This document shows positions 1 to 12,789 of a stretch of 64,000 nt of DNA, one piece after another. The translations under genes were made by a program, and so were the position numbers. The first letter of the stretch is position 1, and each line of letters begins with the position of its first letter. The stretch is taken from the NCBI GenBank assembly GCA_040437565.1, contig JBDOQK010000042.1, forward strand, positions 124,001 through 188,000, read 5' to 3'. A model generated the notes under the pieces. That model saw only the letters and a program-made list of their open reading frames with translations, was not told the origin of the DNA and ran no database searches. Origin of the DNA: Albugo candida (Eukaryota; Oomycota; Peronosporomycetes; Albuginales).

Positions 1-3000
1 TTCGCAGTTGGGTGTGGTAAATGCTTGAAGGAATCCAACACCCGACTGACAAAAGGAATCAAGGAACCACTATTGCGAAAATCGTCGGGATCACACTTCT
101 AAGTTGACATACTTATTCAATACGCTATGGAAAGACGGACTACTTCGACCGTGACATGCAGGAGATCATCTGGCACAAAAGTGAAATTTGCCAATCCAAC
201 TCAGTCGTCGGGACGAGGATATTGGAAATGTTCATTACGACTATTTGAGTATCTTTAAGTTGTCGAAGCGATCAAATTGGATTGGAAGCGAATTTAGTGC
301 TCGCACCAGGTGCGGTCAAGTTCGAATCCCGGAAAAATGTGGGAAGTTGGAAGACGAAAACAAGAAACAGTTTAAGGAATTAAGAAAATGGAACAAGAAA
401 GTTGACGTGATGTTGAGTCAAGCAATTGTGTTTCGGAAGCCGCAGCAGCTCGATATCGCACTCAAGATACCAATGAGTCACGTCATTTTTTCGAATCGAG
501 TCTCGAACAATTCAGAATTTCGATTACAAAAAATGCCAAATACAACAAAGATGCGAGCTTCGATCATCACGTGAAGCATACGGAAAACTCCTTCAAGCTT
601 TTCTTCGCCCTCCGGATATTTTTTGTCGTCGCGTGCCGATCGAAAATGTGACCTAAAAATGTGGTACCGTGACATCGAACCCGACGGAGATTATTGACGA
701 ATTTAGCGATCATAAAAGGTGGTGGCATGGGCTCTCTTTATAGCTCCGGGACCGAGTCAGCTGATCCGTGCGAAAGAAAGCAAAAAAAGCTAATCAATTC
801 GATTCAAGTTCCCTTGCGTCCGAAGAGCAAGATCGTCTCTCAACATGCTCAAGTTCGAAGAGATGGCGGAAGCGATTCAACACATGCGGAGTAATTATTC
901 TCCCGGTATGGATAGACTATCAACCACATTTTATCATCTTGATCCGGAAATTTTTGGCGAGAGTCTGACGATCGTATTCGAATATCAGCTAGAAAGAGGT
1001 ATCTTACTTCGATCACAACGTTACTCGGCAATACCATTATTGTACAACAAAGGGTCACGAGGTGATACTGGCAACTATCGACCGATCCCACTAATTAACG
1101 TCGATATAAAAGTACTTTCAAAAGTATTGGCGCATCGATTGCAACGGTTTTTGCCGAGATCGANNNNNNNNNNNNNNNNNNNNNNNNNNNNNNNNNNNNN
1201 NNNNNNNNNNNNNNNNNNNNNNNNNNNNNNNNNNNNNNNNNNNNNNNNNNNNNNNNNNNNNNNATACCATTATTGTACAACAAAGGGTCACGAGGTGATA
1301 CTGGCAACTATCGACCGATCCCACTAATTTACGTCGATATAAAAGTACTTTCAAAAGTATTGGCGCATCGATTGCAACGGTTTTTGCCGAGATCGATCCA
1401 TCAAGATCAAAAAGCATTTGTCCGAGGAAGGTCGATGCGTCACCATATTCGACATCTCACCGACATCCAAAACTTGGTCACTCATCGTGGATAGAAATCG
1501 TATGAGACTTTTTTCGACTTTGAGAAAGATTGTGATCGAGTCAATTGGACGCACGTATTTCGCGTTTTGGAAAAAATGAGCGTTGGAAAAAGTTCCATCG
1601 ACTGGGTTCGTCTTCTGTACAAAACACTAAGGCACAGTTGATGATCAATCGAAATATCACACCGTCCATTACACCACAACGTGGAGTGAAACAAGTTGAT
1701 CCTCTCTCAGCATTACTTTTTCTGATGACGATCGAACCTTTGGGCAATTCACTTCGCCAATATGAAGAACATGGAATTTGGATTAATGGCACGACTGTCG
1801 CAACTGGATCATTTTTCGCGGAAGATTCTACATCGCTTTCAGAGACACCAAATGGTGCTTTGACGCACTCGAACTCGATTGCGATGGAGATGGTGCGAAA
1901 CTCAACTTGAGCAAATTATCTTTGCTCTCGTTGAATCGGACCATGCCGTGTCCTCGTATTCTCAATTTGACCACAATAGGTCCGAACGATTCGGTCAAGT
2001 ATTTGGGTATTCAGTTCGTCCAGAAAACGACTCATTCGATGGGTTTTTTTAATCTCGACTAGCGTTTTTATGATGGGTTTGGTGTATGGTTTCGACGTGC
2101 ACGAACTGTCCGTGGTCGACTACTGGTTGCGCAGACGATGATTTTATCACGTCTGCGGCATTACACGATGCTCGTGGACATACCAGAAGAGACTATTCGA
2201 CACTGGCAATCGATGTTTAATCGATCAACACGTCCACCTACTCAGCAGAGAATTTTTATATTTTCGCCGATAAGATGGTGGACTTCAAGTTCCTTTTTTG
2301 TTGGGACGACTAAAACTACAACGTATTCAATTACTTCAGCAGTTCGCATCCGGTGCGTCGACAATTATTCCTGCGAATTGGACAGCTGCTTCGAAGGAAT
2401 TATTTTAGAACTTATTCAACCTTCCTTTGGACCACACAAGCCGATGCATATAATCACTATCGCACCACATCGACATGAGAAAATGATTCAATGGGAGAGA
2501 ACATCTTCTTGTTGAAAACACGCATTTAGGATGTGGCATCAGATGGATTGGAGCATTACAATATCCGATTTGAATGTTCTACAACGCCGTCAGTACTACA
2601 TGGAGCAATCGATGTGGTTTCACTGCGACTAAGAATTACATTATGAAGCTGCTACTCGTAAGCCAAGTCTTCAGAACGTTTGGTACGATCTTGGGATGGT
2701 AGATGAGCCACATCGCACATTTCAAAAATCGTTCGCTACAGCTTTTGACATCAAAAGCCTTCAAGACTTTTTTCGAGAAAGCGACGTATTTCCAGCGAAG
2801 GAAGATTTCGTCGCCAACTATTACAACGACGAACAGCTGAACACATCGTATACGGCTGAGTAAAGGTTGATGAGTCGACTTCACAAATGCAGTCACTTAG
2901 ATACTCCAGTGTATCCACTCGACGATTGATCTCATCAATTGGACCCAGCCAAACACAAGTGGTAGATCGTTCTATGTGGGAGTACAAAGAAAGTATAGGA

Positions 3001-3995
3001 AGCATTTTTCCCCATATATTCCACTCTCACGAATCGTCTGGAAACCTACCGAGCCAACCAATAGTCATTCGATGTCAACACATTGGTCATCACGGGAGAG
3101 ATCGGATGCAATGGGTTCAGAACGATTTGGAACATTTATGGCTACATCCCGGCATCTTTGGAAATGTGTCTTACCGATTTTCGAAGATTTACAGTTTCTT
3201 CTGGCCTTTCGGATGTTGATGGTTCGATCTCGTTCTGGTTTTTAGAGGATTTTCAGCCCTACATTACAATTTGCACAGTGAAATCCGATCAAACCTCTTT
3301 CTTGAGTGCGATCACACAGCACAGTTTTGCAGAAAGCTTGAAAGCTTCTCCCTAGTTGGGATCCTTTTTTTTCATCACGACCACGTTGGCCGCATATTGC
3401 ATGTGCAATCGTGCCAACCCTTCAGCTGCTATGAAATAATTATCAGCAAATTATATCAGATTTATGGCTTCTATTGCAAGAGGTGACTATGTACTTCGTC
3501 TATACCGATCGGAATTGTCGTTTGTTCGATCAGCGATCAGCAAATCCGACAATTCCAGCACTTTCCGTGATCCACACCGCGTTTAGTGCACACACACGTT
3601 CGGTACTTTCGAAGACTGTGTTACGATCAAGAAGAACGCATTTTGCTTGCAAAGGTGTTGGATCAACTCGCAACGCAAGGATCATTCGAAGTATTTTTCA
3701 GAAGTCGAAGATCATTGCTGGGGGGTACGACACAGACAAGTAAAAATGTAAGTGCAACTCGGATCCCAGTCCTATCTGGATGGCACTGTTCAGCCTAGTG
3801 TGGTACACACCCATTTGCAAAACACGGTACTTCTGGGCAAGGCTACGGTTTCGAGGCTACTGCAATACAAGATTATTTATCAACTCGCAGAGGTCTCTCA
3901 CGAAACGTTTTTTATACGTTTACATCTTGTTCAAGATAGCCTAGGCAACAAGAGAAGTCTGTTCGTCTAATTCTGGTAATATAGACACCTTCAGA
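1..3995 (+). mobile_element. Decayed LINE (non-LTR retrotransposon), possibly cut at the window edge
   Basis: Reverse transcriptase blocks run from about 845 to 1910 in more than one frame. A C-terminal region with a Cys-His-Cys zinc-knuckle-like segment (zf-RVT type) follows at about 3260-3480. Stops and frame changes are frequent, and a 100 N gap at 1164-1263 with a 133 bp duplicate on either side interrupts the RT. The sequence upstream of 840 has no clear domain and may be the linker after an endonuclease. The 3' end is placed near 3995 because the last 450 bp (3560-3995, ending in a segment related to AATATAGACACC) recurs without the RT at 28.9 kb and 63.5 kb. That is the pattern expected of 5'-truncated LINE copies. 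Inactive. Confidence 0.8.
845..1910 (+). pseudogene. LINE reverse transcriptase domain, broken
   Basis: The motif GNYRPI, followed by a block ending in SKVLAHRLQRFLP, then HQDQKAFVRGRS, is the classic fingers/palm order of LINE reverse transcriptases. After a frame change come GVKQVDPLSALLF (the family's RG..QGDPLSP block) and FAEDST, which stands where the catalytic F/YADD box belongs. The change of the second Asp-containing position (ADD to AED) and the frame changes make it non-functional. The gap at 1164-1263 falls inside the domain and the 133 bp on either side is the same sequence (one mismatch), so the true gene has only one copy of that block. Confidence 0.85.
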
Positions 3996-6862
3996 AGAGC
4001 TGGACCGGTCCTCCTTTTGACGCAGGGTCGTATTGAATCAAGAAACAGGTATTCTCGTAAAATGTTTGTATGCAAAAACGTTTTCTTGAGACAGCATAGG
4101 CATTTAGAAAGTTTAGTTAGTTTACCTCTCTACTAATATAAACCTTCAACTGATCTAATTATAAACGAGCGGACCTCGAAGAGATACATTCTGATTAGAT
4201 CACCAGCCCCGACTAATGCTTGCCACGATGAAATATAATCACTTTAAATGATAGAAGTCTGCAAACAGTTCGTATTCATGAGGCCAAGATTGTCGTGATG
4301 CATCAAGTACACAAAAGTTATCTATGATTACTAATTATCCTATTCTTTTTTCAGCATTATTTCTTATCAAGGAACCAGGATACAAACTCGGCTAGGTGAA
4401 ACAAGCAGTAGAGCATACGGTGGACAATCAATATGGAAGCTTCACCTCAAGTCATGTTATCTTATACCCTCTAGTTGATCCCAGATTTACAAGTAGCCGA
4501 GTTTACTAGAATTGCGTTCAGGATGACTCTCTATCAGATTTCTTAACAGAATCAAATGTGTTAATTAGCGAGGCACAAGTACACTCGCAAGTAGGGGACC
4601 TTGCAAGAAATGACTTTCAAAGTTTCCTTAACTAATAAATGTATCGCTAGGATCTAGATCTTGAGCGGCCATACTTTTGCATCTCTCCTTCCGGTTCGGA
4701 TGATATAGACCGTGCATAAGCATTAAACAGCTCAACAAATTGTTTGATTTCATTTCACGAATGACGCATTTTTCTGGATCTGACGAGAGATTCGCTGGTG
4801 GCTCTGGGCATTATATAAACTGATTGTTATTTTCTATTAGCAGTGCCTTCTGGGTGTTGGTTTGAGTTGTATACAAAACAGTCTGGCTCCCTTTTACCTC
4901 ATAATATCTCCACAAATTTTAGTCATTCATTACAGCACTGCCGAATCTACCTCGACTCCGCACAGCCAGACCACTTCAGTCGTCACTACTTTCAGGCATC
5001 CGACAGGATTCATTGTCATCGCACTCAGAGTTACACTCCTTGAACACATTTGTTTTCGGCTCGTTCTTTCCCTTATCTCGGGCAAAAAATTCAACCTATT
5101 CTCGATCCGGCAATCTCTAGGTCTGGTCAGAAAATCAAAAGGTTTGCAATCGTTGAATACTCGGTAGTTATTTGATCCAATGATGGCAGGAATGATTCAA
5201 TTCTTATCTCTCTTGATTTCATTCGTGATGAGTAGGTGTATTACGTTAGAGGTGTCCGAATCGCCTGACACTGACCTCTTGATACCCTAGTATAGGTGTT
5301 AGTGAGTTTGGCTACTGATTTCACGTAATGCAGAAACTAACATATCTAATATAGCTGAATGTTGCGGTTCTCTCTCACCACGGTATTCGAGGAAGAACAT
5401 GGATCTATTAAGTAACAGAACAAGCTAGAATATAGAAAACCATATGATTTGGTCCTACTCTGTTGACCACCAAGACTTGCCAAAAAATACGATGCATTAC
5501 AAATGGGTTGAACACCACAGAGGTTGAGATTCAGTCAACAATCATCACGCACTGTGAATTCGACCCATGCATAAAAATTCTTTCACTCCTTTATTTTCAT
5601 TCCACACGGCCTTTTATCGCATTGAAGCGATATACGGATCCTATCCTCCGTGGTTCTGAGCACTACCCATAGTGTCTGCGGCTGGATTATGAGTAAGATA
5701 CCTGGGTTGAATGTCTGATTGATTATGTAAGGTTGGTGGCGCAAATATCTACAACCACTCCTGTGATACTCTTACAAATCGGAAAAAGCTGATTCACTAG
5801 AACTCCATAACATTTCTGTCATGTTGAGGGGTACTTTTACAACCGTTTTTTTTCAAAAAAACATGTCAATGCACATTTGAATTCGCTACGACTCGCAACC
5901 ATATACCCTTTTTCCCTCGCGCAGGTTTGTCGTAGTAAAATCGATCCTGAGATAGATTGAGCATGCTCACTTACTCTAAAACCAATGCAATCATTGGATC
6001 CGTCTCAGAATAATGTCTTTGAGACGAACTTTTCTCCGTCTTAAAGTCACAATGGAGTAGCGTATCGTACGCATATTGGGTGTCTTTATTGAAGCAATTC
6101 TTAATGTTTCTATAGAATTAATGCTTAGCTGCAAAAGAACAAGACGGGCAAGGCATCTATTGCATCTCTTCTGTGGGAAAGATGCCAATAAAAGGTAGGA
6201 CGTTTACATTTAACATCTTACGACCTTCAAATTCCACATAAGGAGATAAACAGCTGTACATGCAGTTAAGAAGCGCTAAGCTCGGTAAGGTTCCTGGCGT
6301 GGAGTATAGATGGACAGGATCGTTATGCAAAGCTCAGGACTGCAACAAGTTGCATGGAGTCGTAATCATGGTCTCGTAACTACTCATCCAGAGAGCGCCA
6401 AATCGTATTCAAAAAGCAAGATTTTCATCTCTTATTTTGGCGCCTCCGTATTTTCTGCGACGATTGCATTCACTTGTTCTTCACAGCATCAAGATGATGA
6501 CTGCTATTTTATGCAAAGTACGAAACGGTCCATTTGCGGTGTGTAGAACTCCCGCATTTTATTCCCGAGTATGACTGCAACTAAAGCACATTTCGGAGCA
6601 CTCCAACTTGTTTGATTTTGCTGACACGGGGAATTTGATGCCTCTCACAAGGAACGGCAAAGTCTGCCGTCGGAAATTAAAAATCTTGCGTGCATACCTA
6701 ACAAAAATAGAATGCGACGAGTTCCATTCTTATTTTCGAAGCTTCTATATTCCCTTCTTCAACATTCGCACCTTCCATTTTTATAGAAATACAATAATAA
6801 ATACTTTTGTATTTCAATTACAGCTTCATTTTTCACAAGGAATTCACGGTACTATCTACAGC
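3996..6862. other. Intergenic, no supportable gene
   Basis: About 2.9 kb of ordinary-composition DNA with only short chance frames. The segment at 4840-5170 follows a plausible splice acceptor (a run ending TTTCTATTAG) and encodes a Ser/Thr-rich stretch followed by a hydrophobic one. This is faintly like the stalk and membrane segment of the Cys-rich proteins at 17.4 kb, but no start or conserved cysteine pattern supports a gene. A short ATG frame at 6310-6546 has no recognisable feature. Confidence 0.5.
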
Positions 6863-9292
6863 TCAGGCGGAAGTGGCTGTTAAATGATGCATCGGAGCGG
6901 GCGAAGTCGGTGACGATGGCGTTGATCGACCGCCTGAAGCTGAAGAATACGAAGAGGTCTTACAGTATGGTCGATTTCGTTTTGCAAAATTCGGATTGCC
7001 GCCGCACATTTTCATATCGGCGGAAAAGCTTTTGTTCGGATGAATCTCTTCCGCCGCTTTAGAGCCAACAGAGACGACCAAATTTGTTGCATTTCGTCCA
7101 CTTGCATTCTCAAGAGCGTGGATAGATCCAAACGAGACAACTGGACTTAATTTCTTAGACTCAATGAGGGAGGCTCCATTCAGTCGAACCGGTTCGGGTT
7201 TCGCATGTATCTCATTCGCCTTTGCAGTGGAAGAGGCTGCAGCTTGTGTGAGTGCTTCAATCGTTGCAGCTATCTGAGGCAACTTTTTATGTGCAACCGC
7301 TCTTTTATGATATGCTCTTCTCGCAGCCCGTAATTGATTCTGTACTTGACATCTCGGGCACGGACCGCCTTTCCGATGTCGATGTTTGGTGCCTTCCACT
7401 TTGATTTCAGTCGCTTCAATTTTCCGTTTTAATTCCTTCAAATCTTGTGGTAAATTACTAGACTCGGGTAATGGAAGTGTCTCTAACTTCGATAATGCCA
7501 ATTTGGAGATAGTGGCGCCTCCAAGACTATTGGCAAAGACAGAGCTCAATCCTTTGACATCTAAATCTTGTTCGGTAAATGTTGTGTCGAGATCACACAG
7601 AGTTTCTTGTATTTTCAGACTCATATTTCGTTTTCGTTCTTCTCTTTTCTTCAGTTTCTTTTCGCCTTTGAAAGTCGAAGTCACAGAGCACGAAACACTT
7701 GCACTCATTCCGATTCCACTGAGCATAGGAACCATATTATTGTTGACACCTTCGACGTTGGAATGTCCTTGTGTACCAAAGAGGAGGCTGCTTGCGAGTG
7801 AGCCACCCAATGTCCCGTGACTGGCTGCAGCAGCCGCAAGTCGACTACCAGGAACGTCGATATTGACGAGTTTGATTCGGTTTTTGTACGGGCCAGAAAA
7901 CTTCCGTCGATTCCAGCATGAGCTCAGAATTCGACTCACGCGACGATTTTGAAGGGTGCTAAAGTCCATCGAGTCCCAATCTTCCACTGATTCGTCGTTC
8001 GCTTTACTTTGACATTGACGTTGCTCAGGTGCCACAAATCGGTTGATAGTCTGATAAATGGCACGAGACGGTGAAGTAGGTGACGCAGAAGGTGTTAAAT
8101 CCGCCGATGAGCCATTTTTTAATTCGGAGCGACATACAGACTCGGAATCAGATGAACTGGAGAGACGTGGATTACGGGTGTGTAAGAGCCGTTTCCGTCG
8201 CTTTTTGTGGGATTCTGAGCGATTTCTTACATCCCAATCCAAACGAAATCGATTCTCGCGATCACAAAGAAGAGAGTGATCAATACAGGACAACAGATCC
8301 GGAGGAAATTCATCGACTGCGCCCCACATCGACTCATCCTCGCACTCTTGCGTCCAGAGTCGGTCCTTGGAAACGGTATCTATCGGTCGATTGTACGTCG
8401 ATTGAATGGATTCGAGCGGGTCTGATGTGTCTTTTGAAGTGTTTGATGAGTTCCATGGCGCTCGGATGGGGCATTCTGCAACTTTAGGTGACCATGTATG
8501 CACTGAGATATCATCTTCATCCATTGGTGCCGAAAGCGATGAATCAATCTGATCGGAAGCGGTCGAATCAGATGGACAAGAATCAAAGGAAAATGAGTCG
8601 ATGACACCTTCTCGAGGGCGTTTGGATGGTCGAAGGCTTTTGGACTGTTCGGAAAATGGCGATGTAGTCGGTGGGATGGAATGGAGGGAAGACGAAGGCG
8701 TTGGCGCATATGGGGCATCTACCTCCGAGATATGATCTTTTCTATAATTTGATATTGATGCGAATTGTAAGGTTCGATTATCTTGTGCGTTGAGCGTCGA
8801 TTCCAAGACGTCAAGACTGTGATCAATTTGCAGCTGAAGATCGATCCAGACTTGTTCTTGTGCTCGAGCATTGCGGATATTTGCATTACATTTCGAAGGT
8901 AGCGCGGGTACGTTTCTGGAAGCCGATTGTGTAATTTCGGAAGAGTTGAGTGTATTTTGTTGTATTCCACACGACCGTGGAGACGTTTTCGTTGTGTGAC
9001 ACCCGTGTTTCGTGCACGTTAATTTGGAAACCAGGACTTGAGACAAATGATTATTTTGCTCCAGTAGAGAGTGTATACGTTGCACCAACTCTTTGGTATT
9101 ACAATTCGAATTCGTATAGTCTTTCATAATTGCAAGGAATTCCATGTACGAGGTCTGAGAGCTTGTATCGTTTTCTGGTTGTTTCGCATTAGTCTCTACT
9201 GATCTTGGGTTCGGTGTGGTTGAAGAATGAGAGCTCGATAGCATGGCTGTTGCACCGACAGATGTACCAGACCGTATACTTTCCATCAACAT
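6863..9292 (-). CDS. Conserved hypothetical protein, 809 aa, with a Cys-x2-Cys basic segment
   Basis: A single uninterrupted 809-codon frame starts at an ATG at 9292 (a second ATG follows two codons later) and ends in TGA. I do not recognise the family. The N-terminal third is Ser/Thr-rich and probably disordered, with a short amphipathic helix near residues 50-80. A highly charged Lys/Arg/Glu helix lies near residue 550. Around residues 640-672 there is a basic segment with CPRC followed by RRAYHKRAVAHKK, then an alanine-rich helix. The C-terminus is Ser/Pro-rich. The composition (basic patch, serine-rich, no signal peptide, no membrane segment) suggests a nuclear or nucleic-acid-binding protein, but that is inference. 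The stretch upstream holds the only nearby promoter space. Length and clean reading frame make it a real gene. Confidence 0.85.
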   Translation of the reverse strand: MLMESIRSGTSVGATAMLSSSHSSTTPNPRSVETNAKQPENDTSSQTSYMEFLAIMKDYTNSNCNTKELVQRIHSLLEQNNHLSQVLVSKLTCTKHGCHTTKTSPRSCGIQQNTLNSSEITQSASRNVPALPSKCNANIRNARAQEQVWIDLQLQIDHSLDVLESTLNAQDNRTLQFASISNYRKDHISEVDAPYAPTPSSSLHSIPPTTSPFSEQSKSLRPSKRPREGVIDSFSFDSCPSDSTASDQIDSSLSAPMDEDDISVHTWSPKVAECPIRAPWNSSNTSKDTSDPLESIQSTYNRPIDTVSKDRLWTQECEDESMWGAVDEFPPDLLSCIDHSLLCDRENRFRLDWDVRNRSESHKKRRKRLLHTRNPRLSSSSDSESVCRSELKNGSSADLTPSASPTSPSRAIYQTINRFVAPEQRQCQSKANDESVEDWDSMDFSTLQNRRVSRILSSCWNRRKFSGPYKNRIKLVNIDVPGSRLAAAAASHGTLGGSLASSLLFGTQGHSNVEGVNNNMVPMLSGIGMSASVSCSVTSTFKGEKKLKKREERKRNMSLKIQETLCDLDTTFTEQDLDVKGLSSVFANSLGGATISKLALSKLETLPLPESSNLPQDLKELKRKIEATEIKVEGTKHRHRKGGPCPRCQVQNQLRAARRAYHKRAVAHKKLPQIAATIEALTQAAASSTAKANEIHAKPEPVRLNGASLIESKKLSPVVSFGSIHALENASGRNATNLVVSVGSKAAEEIHPNKSFSADMKMCGGNPNFAKRNRPYCKTSSYSSASGGRSTPSSPTSPAPMHHLTATSA

Positions 9293-10094
9293 TGTGCACT
9301 CGTGTATGTTTCTATTAAAATTGAATATGAATTTATGATCAGTGCGGATGTGATTATAAGACGTCAGTTTATAATCTCGTGAATGATTGACACAAACTTC
9401 TAAACGGTGCGATTGAAGCGTGTCAGTGAGTGTGTGTGGTTACGAATTTGTGTCGCGTTCGGCACAGTCGCGAAAGGTCCGTGCGTTTTTAGTCTGTCGA
9501 TAAAATGAGTAATGTACCGTATGAATTTATTCTCAGTAAAGTTTTGGGATGTGTGCGGTAGATAATTGATTTCGCTGAGGTAAATATAAAATAATTCTTA
9601 CAAAAATAGACGGCTAGATACTTTTTGTCATCATGTTTTAGAGATTATCAAAGAGTGTAGTCCTATATTTTATTATATCAAAACATAGAGTTTCGTGGTA
9701 AAACTCGTTTATTACCTNNNNNNNNNNNNNNNNNNNNNNNNNNNNNNNNNNNNNNNNNNNNNNNNNNNNNNNNNNNNNNNNNNNNNNNNNNNNNNNNNNN
9801 NNNNNNNNNNNNNNNNNTTATATCAAAACATAGAGTTTCCTGGTAAAACTCGTTTATTACCTGGGTGCCACGCGTACAAAAACTTCGAAGCAGAGAATTG
9901 GTCAGTATACCTCCGTTTCGATACAAAAGTAATCAATGAGAACCATGTTTGAATTATTCAACCGCTTATAAGCCAATGATCGGGGTGTAAGTATACTATA
10001 CACGACCCGTCGCTACTGATACGAGCAAAAAAATAAAAAGTCGGGACGCGCGCACTTTGTTGCTCATAGGACATATCCTTTTACTTTTTATATC
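9293..10094. other. Intergenic with gap; no gene seen
   Basis: This is presumed 5' flank of the 809-aa gene and 3' flank of the TRM11 gene. A 100 N gap at 9718-9817 is flanked by a 45 bp direct duplicate (9673-9717 and 9818-9862, one mismatch), so the two sides probably overlap in reality. No other structure is seen. Confidence 0.5.
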
Positions 10095-11465
10095 TTACTC
10101 TAGCTTTTCCATCGTCAATAATTGTCGTGCGTACTTGCTCGTTATTTGTTGTTCCGACATAAATAATAAACGCAACTTTGGATGCGTGGGAATGATGTAC
10201 GAAGTACCGACTGTCGTTGGAAACAAGTAAACAAGTCGTCCACCAACACGTAATGTTCGTGCCGCAAACTCGAGTAAATCTTTCATTACATCCTCTGGTC
10301 CGTATGGTTGTGTGGGTATAATATATGGGTCCTTGTGATCGATGTGTGACCCGTTACCTTGTGACCGTTTTGCACCTTGTCGACCAGTTTTACGAGCTCC
10401 GGCTCGAATACCATACGGCGGGTCACATATAACAGCGTCAAAAAACCCGATACAGCGTTCCCATATTGGCGAATGAGAATTATCGGCGCGAATTATTTCA
10501 GGAAGCGGGAGACCGTATTGCTTGAAATTCGAAACGACATTGACCCGTTTTTGATCGCTACCGTTCGCGTTGATGGGTTTTGATTCATTGAGTTTTCGTT
10601 GGCGACGGGTTCTTTCTTTTGGTGGAATCGAGCCAGATACACCAACTCCAGTACCTAATAACACGCGAAAGTCGATATCACTTCCGACACACATTGCCCC
10701 ATACTTGGCGCAAGGAATTAATACACTTCCAGTACCAATAAACGGGTCAATAACGATATCATTGGGCCGTACGAGCGCCATGTTACACATCAAAAGAGCT
10801 ATCTCACTCTCCATGGACGTCGGCCCGATATACGCGCGACGTTTTAATGTATGAATATCAATAAGGTCACGGGCTCCTCCTCGTCCGCGATTTCGCTCGC
10901 TTCCTGCAATCTGACGAAGGAAATAAAGTCGTTTGGGTTTTTCCAAAGTAGCGTTTTTCACATTAATATCGACTTCTTCTAGGATCAAAAATGTCTCGGT
11001 CGAATCTTTCATCTGAACGGGACCTTTGAACGGCAAACTGTCACGTAATTCGCCACGTATCCGCTCCTGCTCCTCCATGGAAAGCTTCTTGCCGAAAGAT
11101 TCCACATTCATGCGCCAGGAAGTCGCAGGGTTTTCCAAAATGGCGAGTTTGTCGGATGACAGAGAGCTTCGAATAGAGGCCGCTAATTGGTCGTAAGTAG
11201 GCGATTCTGTCGGATCAATTGGCTCCACTGCGCCCCAAACTTGATACACGCCTTTGATTAATATTCCTCGCTCGGATAAGAATTTGGCTGCTTCTATGGT
11301 GGGTAGATGGACCCGTAATACTGGTGATAAGTTGGGGTCTGGAAGGGAATCTATATCACCTAACAGCGTATCAAAGTTTAATCCATACAGCGTGTAGATG
11401 GCATGAAGCTCTGGATATCGGAATGCAAAGTGTCGATGCACAAAAAGGATCAGAAAAGAAGGCAT
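10095..11465 (-). CDS. TRM11: tRNA (guanine-10-N2)-methyltransferase, TRM11/TRMT11 family
   Basis: A 456-residue frame from an ATG at 11465, close to the usual length of the family (about 430-465). The opening FLILFVHRHFAFRYPELHAI is the characteristic TRM11 start. The N-terminal half is the THUMP-like RNA-binding part. The Rossmann methyltransferase motif I is DPFIGTGSVLIP at about residues 240-251, and the catalytic motif IV is DPPYGIRAG at about 346-354. This is the N2-guanine type (DPPY), which binds the target base. In other eukaryotes TRM11 works in the cytosol with the small zinc protein TRM112 to make m2G at position 10 of tRNA. No TRM112 gene is in this window. No intron is needed. 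No sign of decay. Confidence 0.93.
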   Translation of the reverse strand: MPSFLILFVHRHFAFRYPELHAIYTLYGLNFDTLLGDIDSLPDPNLSPVLRVHLPTIEAAKFLSERGILIKGVYQVWGAVEPIDPTESPTYDQLAASIRSSLSSDKLAILENPATSWRMNVESFGKKLSMEEQERIRGELRDSLPFKGPVQMKDSTETFLILEEVDINVKNATLEKPKRLYFLRQIAGSERNRGRGGARDLIDIHTLKRRAYIGPTSMESEIALLMCNMALVRPNDIVIDPFIGTGSVLIPCAKYGAMCVGSDIDFRVLLGTGVGVSGSIPPKERTRRQRKLNESKPINANGSDQKRVNVVSNFKQYGLPLPEIIRADNSHSPIWERCIGFFDAVICDPPYGIRAGARKTGRQGAKRSQGNGSHIDHKDPYIIPTQPYGPEDVMKDLLEFAARTLRVGGRLVYLFPTTVGTSYIIPTHPKLRLLFMSEQQITSKYARQLLTMEKLE

Positions 11466-12785
11466 CGATGCAAGTGAGCTGTACTTTTCATTGGTCGTGA
11501 CGTCACGAACTTTATAATATGATAGCCTTCATAAATACATTACATNNNNNNNNNNNNNNNNNNNNNNNNNNNNNNNNNNNNNNNNNNNNNNNNNNNNNNN
11601 NNNNNNNNNNNNNNNNNNNNNNNNNNNNNNNNNNNNNNNNNNNNNTTTGAGAACTGATAATGTTGATTAAAAAGTTCATGAACGCGGTCAGTCATCATCG
11701 TATCAACCAAAACAGCTTCCTCGTCACAAATGATATCTTGCAGACCTTTTATCAACTCTATCGAGCTACACCCAAACTCTTCGTTTCACATATCATATTC
11801 AGTATGAGTGTATGGTGGCACAACAATCCCATAGAAATTATATCGGAATGATGATACCTCATCAATCTATCGCTTTTTGAAATGTGCGTTTCAGTAAGAA
11901 GAAAGAGCTCTGTGTAGCGAATATGAATGCGCATCTTAAGCCTCCGTACATTCGAGAATTGAAATTGCTGTAAGATGAAGCTGTTGAGTAAGCATACAAC
12001 TTATAGGGACTACAGTCCCTTACATCAAGTCGCAGGTCCGATACAACGAAATTCGCCGATTTTGATAGTATAAGATGATCGAGTGTTTCCATTCAAATCC
12101 GCATCGAAAGATGCAGGTTTCTTTGATGTGAGTAGATCGTGTCTACCAATTAGACATCGAGGGCTACAGAGCGACGATCCGATAGCTTGCCGTAAATGCT
12201 AAAGCGCATTCTAGCTGTTGGTTGCGGTGTTGATCACATCCATCGGTATCCCTTTGCAGACCTCAGAGATCTACTGCAAGCGTATGAAGCTTTCGTTTTA
12301 TTGTTGTGATTGCCACGATTCATCCTGAGAGATAATGCTCCGCTAACGTCTATCGAAGCTCTATCGGAAAAAGTATACACGGATGGAGACTCACTGTGGT
12401 CTTGCAGGAGCATAAAAAAGAATACAATTGTAGCGGCCACATTACGGAATGCAAGCTATTTCATCTTCTTTTCGCGCTATCATTTTAAGCTTTGTTAGAA
12501 TAATCGTCTTGCAAGTAGGCTGCCTAATAAAAGATACATTTATTGGCTATATTCCGTTGATATCTTTTATGTTTGCTCTTCTTATAAGTTTGTTTTGGAA
12601 TGCATTTGACATTGACAGTCTCCTATTTTGAATGACTTTTAGTATCGCATGCAGAAAACAAGTGCTGCAAAAGACGCTCATATTTCTAAATAGGGAATCG
12701 TTATTCAGCCCTTACCCTCCATAAATTAATGACAATTGTAGCCTCTGATTGGTCTGAATAGATGCAAGCGAAAAAATAAAAATAT
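11466..12785. other. Intergenic with gap; no gene seen
   Basis: About 1.3 kb with stops in every frame. The 100 N gap at 11546-11645 has no obvious flanking duplicate. The DNA between 12100 and 12780 is AT-richer than the neighbouring genes. Nothing recognisable. Confidence 0.5.
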
Positions 12786-12789
12786 AAAC

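Noticed and set aside
300-345. GTTCGAATCCC-like T-loop near 315-330 suggesting a tRNA
   Set aside because: No acceptor stem, anticodon arm or D arm can be drawn around it; it lies inside the LINE.
1031-1396. Tandem duplication within the LINE reverse transcriptase
   Set aside because: The two 133 bp copies flank a 100 N gap and fit an unmerged contig overlap better than a biological duplication.
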